Assembly (NCBI RefSeq): GCF_030283205.1
Contig: NZ_JASNWF010000008.1
Coordinates: 62,001 to 126,000 of the forward strand
Direction: 5' to 3'
DNA from: Actinomadura opuntiae
GTDB taxonomy: Bacteria > Actinomycetota > Actinomycetes > Streptosporangiales > Streptosporangiaceae
Length of the DNA: 64,000 nucleotides
This document shows positions 58,391 through 64,000 of this stretch, in pieces. Position 1 is the stretch's first letter, and each line of letters begins with the position of its first letter. The translations under genes and the position numbers were made by a program. The notes beneath the pieces are model-generated. The model saw only the letters and a list, made by a program, of their open reading frames with translations, did no database searches and had not been told where the DNA came from.

Positions 58391-58555
58391 CGCGGACAGC
58401 CCGTCCACGGTCGTCTCCTCGAAGGTCAGGCCGGACGGAAAGGTCCGGACCCCGAGCAGCCGCGCCCGCTCACGCGGCGAGGCGTCCGCCGCGGCGGTGC
58501 CCGCCACGAGCTTGACCGCCGCGATCCCGGCGGCGAGGAACATGCGAGGAGTCAT
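58391..58555 (-). pseudogene. 5' remnant of a phytase-like esterase gene
   Basis: The fragment has an ATG, a signal-like MTPRMFLAAGIAAVKLVAG and RARLLGVRTFPSGLTF with EETTVDGLS, which resembles the start of esterase-like-activity-of-phytase-family proteins. After about 55 residues the frame turns to low-complexity Arg/Pro/Ala sequence with no homology, and only part of the gene remains. It appears to have been cut off during rearrangement next to the GH89 locus. Confidence 0.5.
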
Positions 58556-58640
58556 GGCGGGATCGCAACCGCCGCCGCGCCCTGCCGGCACCGCCCTCCC
58601 GGTGTCCGGGAAACCGCTCCCGGCCATGCCGGACGCCCCC

Positions 58641-58676
58641 GGCAGGCCCGCGGCGGCGGAGCGCCGCGGGCCTGCC
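58641..58676. terminator. Strong hairpin terminator downstream of GH89 gene
   Basis: GGCAGGCCCGCGGCG and CGCCGCGGGCCTGCC are perfect 15-bp arms around a 6-nt loop. They lie 5 bp beyond the GH89 stop on the - strand. Confidence 0.72.
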
Positions 58677-58681
58677 CCGCG

Positions 58682-61600
58682 TCAGGTCGCCGGGGTGCCG
58701 TAGACGCTGACTTCGGTGAGGTGGAAGGTGAAGTTGGCGGTGTTGCCGAGGCCGACGACGCGGATATAGCGGGCCTTGGCCTCGGTGTTCATGGTGTCGC
58801 CGGTGTCGTTGGCCGGACGCGGCCCGTTGCGGCCGCCGAGCGTGAACCAGTGGGCTCCGTCGAGACTGCCCTCCAGGCGGTAGGTGTAGTAGCGGGTGCC
58901 GTCGACGTAGTTGCGGACGTTGACGCGCGACACCTCGTTGACGGCGCCGAGGTCGACGCGCCACCAGTTCTCCCCGTAGGTCAGCTGGCCGCCCCAGTAG
59001 GGCGAGTTGGCGCGGCTGCCGTCGTTGGCGGCCTCCGGCGGCCGTCCGGGCTCCGACGACAGCGCCGTCACCGGCTTGCGCAGGCTCTGCAGGACGTCGC
59101 CGGAGCCGTCGCGCGCGGTGCCCGGCGAGGCGGTGATGCCGCCGCCGAAGAAGGCGATCGCCTCCTGCGCGGTGTGCCGGTTGACCGCGCTGACGAACAT
59201 GCCGACGTCCTGGGCGTCCGACGCGCCGGGGACGGTCCCGGAGCCGACCACGTTCCAGTTCTCGCCGTCGGAGCTGCACGAGCCGCTCATGCGGTCGCCG
59301 TCCCTGCGCAGCCGGACGCGGACGTCGCCCGCGGTGAAGCCGCCGACCTCGCTGACCTGGTCGAGGCGTCCGTCGCCGTCGGAGTCGTAGGAGAAGACGC
59401 AGCCGTGGTCGGGCGTCACGGCGATGTTGGCGTATCCGCCGGTCCCGCTCTTGGCCAGGTCGTTGGCGGCGACGAGGCCGGCGCGCGACCAGGGGGACGC
59501 GCCGTCCAGCTCGGTCACCTTCGTGGACACCGCGTGCCCCGAGGTCAGGGCGCCGTCGCTGTAGACGGTGGCGAACTCGTTGGTGTCGCCCCAGAGGTCC
59601 TCGCCACCGGCGGCGAGGCCGATCGCGTCGCCCTTCTGCGCGTACGCGGCCGTCGTGGACGCGGCCGTCTTGTAAGGCGCTCCAATCGCGCTACCGCCGA
59701 TCATCAGCAGGGAGTGCGCGCTCGCCTGCTCGGACTCGCCCTTGCCGGTGCGCCAGGAGACGGTGCCGTCCAGGCTGGGCAGATCACCGGGTGCGGCTCC
59801 GGCGGGCACCGTCACCGTCCAGGTCGCGGTCGCGGTCCCGCCGGGGGCGACATCGCTCTTGGCATCGGCCGCCGGACGCACGGTGTACCCGCGCGGCGCC
59901 GTCAGCGCGAAACGCACGCCACGCGCGGTGCTCAGCGTCGACTCGTTGGTGAAGGTGGCGGTGACGCGGACGGTGCCGCCCGGGGCGACGCCCTTGCGGT
60001 CGGAGGTGAGGGCCAGCGCGCCGGCCGGTTCCTCGGCCACCCGCGCCGCCAGCCGGTAGGCGTCGCCGTGGGGACGGTCGGCGTAGCGGGTCCCGGCGTG
60101 CGCCCAGCTCTCGGCGACGGCGCGCCAATCGATCTGCTTGGGTTCGGCGCCGGTCCTCATGGCGCGCTTCAGCTCGTCGAAGAACATCGTCCAGCGCTTG
60201 CCGTAGTAGCCGCCGACCAGGCCGTTGTACTCACGGCGCGCGTAGTCCTGCAGGCCGGGGCTCTCGGTCTGCCACAGCGTGACGAGCGACTTGAGGTCGT
60301 AGTCGAGGGCCGCGGCCTCGGTGCGGTTCCCGGCCTGGCGGGCGGCCTCGCGCTGCCACGCGCCGAGCAGGAAGTTCGGGTCGGTGCCGAGGACGTCGTC
60401 CATCAGCCCGATCTCGGCGGTCCAGCGGTCGGTGAGCCGCTCGAACGCGGTCCGGTCGCCGTCCTGGTAGGCGGTGCGGATCTTCGGCAGCAGCGTCCTG
60501 CTGCGGTTGGCGAGGACCTGGCGGGCGACGTCGACGAGGTCGTAGCGGTAGGCGTCCGATTGCCGCAGCCGCGGGTCGACCTGGAGCAGCTCGCGCAACG
60601 CCTGCTCGAACTCGGCCGGGTCGTACTGCAGCGGCGTCCCGGTGTCGGTGAGGCTCGGCTGGTCGTCGAACAGGGCGGTGACGTGCCGGGTGTCCTTGCC
60701 CGCCGGCCACGCGTAGGCGGTGCGGCCGATGATCTTCCAGGCGGCCACGGCGTGCGGGTCGGCGGCGCCGTAGCGGGAGGCGGCGTACCCGGCGAACCAG
60801 GCGTCCATGTCGACGGGCCCGTCCTCCCAGGGCATGTCGGTGAAGAACGCCAGCGCGGCCGGGTTGTTGTCGATGGCCTCGGGCATGAGCGCGATGCCGT
60901 TCAGCGCGCTGCCCGGTTTGGTGCGCATGGCGTGGAACTTCTCGTTCCACACGGTGAGCCCGGCGCCGAAGTTCTGGTGGCCGCCGAAGTTCCAGATCGT
61001 GCCGAAGGCGTACTGGGTGCCGAGGAAGTCCTTCTCGCGGTCGGTGACGCTCGGCTGCTCGGTGATGCCGTCCACGATGAACATCCGCGACCGGTCGACG
61101 GCCTCCAGGGTCTCCTTGCGCGGGTTGCTCTGCCAGCCGAGGATGTTCCAGATCGCACCGGGGTGGGCGGCTTCGAGCGCGTCCTGGACGGCCTTGGACG
61201 CCGGCCCCACCGGCACCGATCCGGCCCGGCCGCCCTCGTGCAGCAGGTCCATCTTGTACATGGTGGACGTGCCGTACAGCTCGGTCTGCGCCTTGTAGAA
61301 CGCCGCCGCGACCTTGCCGAACTGCGGCCCGGTCGGGTCGAGCCAGTCGGGGCGCTCCAGACCGTTCCACGTGCCCTGCGGGACGGTGTTGGCGCCGGGG
61401 TTGCGGGTCTCGAAGTCCGTCGGGACCGTTCCGTAGTAGCCGGGCAGGACGGGCGTGATGCCCAGTTCGCGGAGCCGGTCGACGATGCGCCGGGCGAGCG
61501 CCGTGCGGCGGTCGATCAGCCGCTGGGAGATCGGCGAGCCGGTGCAGCACATGTTCTGCAGCAGCCACCACGCCTGGTGGGCCGGTTGCGGGATCCACCT

Positions 61601-62260
61601 GCGCATGTCCTCGGCGCTGTAGCCGAACTGCTGGAAGGCCCGCTGGTAGACCGCCTCCTGGCCCTCGTACACCAGCACCTCGTTGACGCCGTGCAGGGCG
61701 AGGGCGTCGATGCGGCGCTGCCATTCGTCCCAGCTCAGGTAGGCGCCCGCGTATCCCTCGTTGGTGTCGTTGAGCGCGAACCGGTGCGCGACCGAGGCCT
61801 TCTCCTCGATCGGCGCGGACGGCAGCGGCAGCCGCGCGGGCAGGTCCAGCTGCGACCCGCCGATCGCGTAGTCAGCGTGCGCGACCTTGCGCAGGTACCA
61901 GCCGAACCCGGTGAGCTGGACGGCCGGGGACGTCCCCGCGATGACCAGGCGTCCGCCGGAGGCGGAGATGCGGAACCGGTCGGCGCCGGTGCCTTTGTCG
62001 ATGGTCTGCAGCGTGACCTGGGCGGCCTTGCGCTCACCGAGGATCCGTTCCAGCGCCTGTCCGGCCGGCCCGGCCGGGCGGGTCGTGACCGTCGCGGTCT
62101 CGGCGGCCGTCCGCGCGGACGCGGGCGGCATCGCCGCGGTGAGCGGCAGGGCCAGCGCCGCGGCCGCCGCGATGGCGAGCGCCCGGGAGCGGCTCCCGGC
62201 GCGCCGTCGTCTTCCCGATGGTCGTGTCCGTCGCTTTTCCGGTCGTGGGCTCGACACCAT
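58682..62260 (-). CDS. Secreted GH89 alpha-N-acetylglucosaminidase with C-terminal sugar-binding modules
   Basis: The 1192-residue protein has a signal peptide with an Arg-rich head. NAGLU domains follow: an N-terminal region (about 60-150), the TIM barrel (about 155-480) with SVAHRFALNDTNEGYAGAYL, WWLLQNMCCTGSP and WNFGGHQNFG, and the helical C-terminal domain (about 490-740). After these come a NEW3-like beta domain (about 755-850), a beta-sandwich (about 855-1030) and an F5/8 type C-like domain (about 1050-1192; NVRNYVDGTRYYTYRLEGSL). GH89 enzymes remove terminal alpha-GlcNAc from mucin-type glycans or heparan. It diverges from a ROK regulator. Confidence 0.93.
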   Translation of the reverse strand: MVSSPRPEKRRTRPSGRRRRAGSRSRALAIAAAAALALPLTAAMPPASARTAAETATVTTRPAGPAGQALERILGERKAAQVTLQTIDKGTGADRFRISASGGRLVIAGTSPAVQLTGFGWYLRKVAHADYAIGGSQLDLPARLPLPSAPIEEKASVAHRFALNDTNEGYAGAYLSWDEWQRRIDALALHGVNEVLVYEGQEAVYQRAFQQFGYSAEDMRRWIPQPAHQAWWLLQNMCCTGSPISQRLIDRRTALARRIVDRLRELGITPVLPGYYGTVPTDFETRNPGANTVPQGTWNGLERPDWLDPTGPQFGKVAAAFYKAQTELYGTSTMYKMDLLHEGGRAGSVPVGPASKAVQDALEAAHPGAIWNILGWQSNPRKETLEAVDRSRMFIVDGITEQPSVTDREKDFLGTQYAFGTIWNFGGHQNFGAGLTVWNEKFHAMRTKPGSALNGIALMPEAIDNNPAALAFFTDMPWEDGPVDMDAWFAGYAASRYGAADPHAVAAWKIIGRTAYAWPAGKDTRHVTALFDDQPSLTDTGTPLQYDPAEFEQALRELLQVDPRLRQSDAYRYDLVDVARQVLANRSRTLLPKIRTAYQDGDRTAFERLTDRWTAEIGLMDDVLGTDPNFLLGAWQREAARQAGNRTEAAALDYDLKSLVTLWQTESPGLQDYARREYNGLVGGYYGKRWTMFFDELKRAMRTGAEPKQIDWRAVAESWAHAGTRYADRPHGDAYRLAARVAEEPAGALALTSDRKGVAPGGTVRVTATFTNESTLSTARGVRFALTAPRGYTVRPAADAKSDVAPGGTATATWTVTVPAGAAPGDLPSLDGTVSWRTGKGESEQASAHSLLMIGGSAIGAPYKTAASTTAAYAQKGDAIGLAAGGEDLWGDTNEFATVYSDGALTSGHAVSTKVTELDGASPWSRAGLVAANDLAKSGTGGYANIAVTPDHGCVFSYDSDGDGRLDQVSEVGGFTAGDVRVRLRRDGDRMSGSCSSDGENWNVVGSGTVPGASDAQDVGMFVSAVNRHTAQEAIAFFGGGITASPGTARDGSGDVLQSLRKPVTALSSEPGRPPEAANDGSRANSPYWGGQLTYGENWWRVDLGAVNEVSRVNVRNYVDGTRYYTYRLEGSLDGAHWFTLGGRNGPRPANDTGDTMNTEAKARYIRVVGLGNTANFTFHLTEVSVYGTPAT

Positions 62261-62294
62261 GGTGGAACCTCCACCCGCGCGGGGGTTTGTTAAA

Positions 62295-62313
62295 GTCCTT
62301 GCAATACCAGGAC
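62295..62313. promoter_or_regulatory. Candidate ROK operator between GH89 and ROK genes
   Basis: GTCCTTGCAATACCAGGAC has inverted ends GTCCT and AGGAC. It sits 35 bp before the GH89 start and 65 bp before the divergent ROK start. An adjacent TTTGTTAAAG (62286-62295) resembles half-sites used by actinomycete ROK proteins. Confidence 0.45.
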
Positions 62314-62329
62314 GGGTTCATGATCGGTG

Positions 62330-62368
62330 CGGAAGATCGTCCGGTCAAGGGGTCCGCGCGATCTTCCG
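62330..62368 (+). promoter_or_regulatory. Inverted repeat that could mask the ROK ribosome-binding site
   Basis: CGGAAGATCG (62330-62339) and CGATCTTCCG (62359-62368) form perfect 10-bp arms. The right arm ends at the start of GGAGGGGGCG, the ribosome site of the ROK gene. It could be a second operator or an mRNA hairpin. Confidence 0.45.
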
Positions 62369-62377
62369 GAGGGGGCG

Positions 62378-63565
62378 ATGGACGAGGAGCGCACGGTCGG
62401 CACCCCGGTACTGCGCCGCCTCAACACCGCCGCCGTGCTGCGCGCGGTGCGCGAGTGCGCGCCCGAGCCGGTGCGGCTCGCCCAGCTCGTCCGGCTGACC
62501 GGGCTCACCCGGCCGACGGTGGGCCAGGCGGTGGACGACCTGGTCGAGGCCGGCTGGCTCCGTCAGCACGACCGGGCCGCGGCTTCCCCCCAGGGCGGCC
62601 GTCCCGCGGTGCGGGTCTCGCTGCGCGGCCGCGCCGCGCCCGTGCTCGGCCTGGACGTCGGCCCGCACACCGTCAGCGCCGGGATCGACGACCTGGCCGC
62701 CGACCGCCTGGCCGCGGTGCGGCTGCCCGCAGGCCGCACCGGTGCCGGCCGGCTGCTGGGCGTCGTCGACGAGGCGATCGGGCGGGTGCTCGCCGAGGCG
62801 GGCCTCGGCGCGGACGAGATCGCCGCGGTCGTGGTCGCCACGCCCGGGATCGTCGACGCCGGCTCCGGCCGGATCCTGCTCGCGCCGAGCGTGCCGGGCT
62901 GGACCTCGGTCGACCTGTCGGCGCACCTGCGCGACCGCTTCGGCTGCTCCGTCCAGGTGGAGAACGACGCGAACCTCGCGGCCCTCGCCGTCGCCGGGGA
63001 GCGCAGCGGGCCGGGCACCCTGCTGGCGGTGCAGTGGGGCGAGCGGCTCGGCGCCGGGGTCGTGATCGACGGGCGGCTGCACCGCGGCACCGGGGCCGCC
63101 GGCGAGATCGGCTTCATCCGGCCCTCCGGCGACGTCCCCGACACCGGCGACGGGCGCGGCCCCCTCGAACGGGCCATCGGCGCCGAGGCCATCACCGAGC
63201 GGGCCCGGCGGGCGGCGCGCGGCCGCACCGGAACCGTCCTGCGCGGCGACGGGCTCGACGCCGCCGCCGTCTTCGCCGCCGCGGCCGGCGGCGACGCGGT
63301 CGCCACCGAGGTCGTCGACGACGTGGCCGCGGCGTTCGCGCACGCCATCGCCCCGGCCGTGCTGGTCCTGGCCCCCGACGCCGTCGTGATCGGCGGCGGG
63401 GTGGCGCGCGCCGGGTCCGTCCTGCTCACGGCCATCACCCGGCATCTCGCCGAACTGACGCTCACGCCGCCGGCCGTGGAGTTCTCCGGCCTCGCCGAGG
63501 ACACCGTCCTCACCGGCGCGCTGCGGCTGGCGCTGGACGAGGTGTGGCGCCGTCTCCCGGGCTGA
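62378..63565 (+). CDS. ROK family transcriptional regulator
   Basis: The 395-residue protein starts with a winged HTH (LRAVRECAPEPVRLAQLVRL, then TRPTVGQAVDDLVEAGWL). The ROK sugar-kinase-like fold follows (VLGLDVGPHTVSAGIDDL, VVATPGIVDAGSGRILL, VENDANLAALAVAGE, VVIGGGVARAGSVL). The CxCGxxGC zinc motif of most ROK proteins is replaced by a Gly/Asp-rich segment (DVPDTGDGRGPLERAIG), so the metal site is missing. Start after GGAGGGGGCG. It diverges from the GH89 gene and is probably its repressor, sensing a sugar from that enzyme. Confidence 0.92.
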   Translation: MDEERTVGTPVLRRLNTAAVLRAVRECAPEPVRLAQLVRLTGLTRPTVGQAVDDLVEAGWLRQHDRAAASPQGGRPAVRVSLRGRAAPVLGLDVGPHTVSAGIDDLAADRLAAVRLPAGRTGAGRLLGVVDEAIGRVLAEAGLGADEIAAVVVATPGIVDAGSGRILLAPSVPGWTSVDLSAHLRDRFGCSVQVENDANLAALAVAGERSGPGTLLAVQWGERLGAGVVIDGRLHRGTGAAGEIGFIRPSGDVPDTGDGRGPLERAIGAEAITERARRAARGRTGTVLRGDGLDAAAVFAAAAGGDAVATEVVDDVAAAFAHAIAPAVLVLAPDAVVIGGGVARAGSVLLTAITRHLAELTLTPPAVEFSGLAEDTVLTGALRLALDEVWRRLPG

Positions 63566-63591
63566 CCGGACGGGCCCGCGCCCGGCGAGGG

Positions 63592-64000
63592 TCAGGCGCA
63601 GCGCGGGTCGGTGGAGACGACGGGGTCCTCGTGGCCGACCCAGCGGTGGCCGCCGAAGTGCCGGACGAAGATCGTCTCGGCGGTGCGGGTCGCGAGCGCC
63701 TGCGTGGTGAGGGTCGGGTTGGGGCCGCCGAGGCTGTTGGCGAGCGCGGAGTTGTCGGCGATGTAGAGGCGGTCCACCCAGCGGCTGCGGGCGTCGGCGT
63801 CCAGCACGGAATCGTCCGCCGACATGCCCATCCGCATCGACGAATGGACGTGCAGGAGCAGCGGCGCCCAGTCGAACCGGTAGACGCGTTTCGCCCCGGC
63901 CTTGCGGAGCAGTTCCGTCGCCTTGCGCGCAAGGAATTCCCGGGAGGCGAGTGTGTGCCGGGTCCGCTGCCGGGAACGGAACTCCACTTTCGGGATCGGG
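63592..64000 (-). CDS. GMC oxidoreductase, C-terminal part (runs off the window)
   Basis: The visible 136 or so residues are the C-terminal substrate-binding/FAD part of a glucose-methanol-choline oxidoreductase. LLLHVHSSMRMGMSADD carries the conserved HSS region, and LYIADNSALANSLGGPNPTL with TTQALATRTAE closes the fold and includes the catalytic pair. The N-terminal Rossmann motif lies beyond the window. It ends RCA* and converges with the ROK gene 26 bp away. Confidence 0.88.
   Translation of the reverse strand, partial: PIPKVEFRSRQRTRHTLASREFLARKATELLRKAGAKRVYRFDWAPLLLHVHSSMRMGMSADDSVLDADARSRWVDRLYIADNSALANSLGGPNPTLTTQALATRTAETIFVRHFGGHRWVGHEDPVVSTDPRCA

Noticed and set aside
58340..62293. 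Very long open frame on the + strand opposite the GH89 gene
   Set aside because: It is the antisense shadow of the 1192-residue GH89 gene; its translation is repetitive Arg/Gly/Val/Asp with no family pattern, as expected of GC-rich third positions.
1..64000. RNA genes, CRISPR arrays, integrases, transposases or att sites
   Set aside because: I looked for tRNA-like cloverleafs, regular spaced repeats and recombinase motifs and saw none that I could support.

Overview
The window is about 64 kb of very GC-rich DNA with dense, short-spaced genes. Many start codons are GTG or appear leaderless. The markers (DUF397/Scr1-type regulators, an EACC1-caspase module, F420/mycolate-neutral actinomycete metabolism, ABC sugar importers without their own ATPase) point to a filamentous actinomycete. 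A member of the Streptosporangiales such as Actinomadura is my best guess, but it is only a guess. I see no rRNA, tRNA, CRISPR array, intact transposon or replication origin.

Layout. 1-6.7 kb: a catabolic island. It has an amidohydrolase tail, a two-domain extradiol dioxygenase, a fumarylacetoacetase-type hydrolase and an SDR on the + strand. These meet an acyl-CoA ligase, MaoC hydratase, amidohydrolase and SDR on the - strand. The - strand set diverges from a MarR regulator over two near-identical operators. 6.8-13.3 kb: small membrane and Uma2 proteins, an odd three-gene operon (acyl-CoA dehydrogenase, cytoplasmic PhnD-like binding protein, TusA-like/ferritin-like fusion), an IscA-like protein and NadE. 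13.4-15.7 kb: a two-gene conflict-type module, EACC1 followed by a caspase fused to a Tic20/DUF4870-like membrane domain. Chimeric remnants of a signal peptidase and an ABC ATPase flank it. 15.7-20.9 kb: PhzF-like protein, two orphan proteins, and an Scr1/DUF397 regulatory module with a tripled DUF397. 20.9-27.4 kb: MFS exporter with HxlR regulator, then a two-component system with a duplicated sensor region. The following ABC exporter shares an 84-bp promoter architecture with the two-component operon.

27.4-33.6 kb: ferredoxin-NADP reductase with AurF-type di-iron oxygenase under a TetR regulator, LysR/NmrA pair, and a DUF2231-Rieske protein. 33.7-44.3 kb: a sugar catabolic regulon. It comprises a secreted glycosidase-like protein, an ABC importer, a DeoR/AgaR-type regulator, and an operon SIS isomerase - PfkB kinase - class II aldolase - GH4 glycosidase - PfkB kinase, linked by a shared operator motif. 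44.5-50.2 kb: VOC protein, Tat-exported phospholipase C, aldehyde dehydrogenase, MpaB/TetR operon. 50.3-58.3 kb: MMPL/TetR, an amine oxidase, ferredoxin/P450, TetR and MFS genes. 58.3-64 kb: a decayed phytase-like gene, a very large GH89 alpha-N-acetylglucosaminidase with its divergent ROK regulator, and the C-terminal part of a GMC oxidoreductase.

How the genes work together. Most of the window is a set of self-contained substrate modules. Each has its own regulator, and many of those have a visible operator next to them (MarR, three TetR, DeoR, ROK, LuxR-type response regulator). The most unusual units are the EACC1-caspase-membrane module, the TusA-ferritin/PhnD/acyl-CoA dehydrogenase operon, and the duplicated-sensor two-component system with its mirrored promoters.
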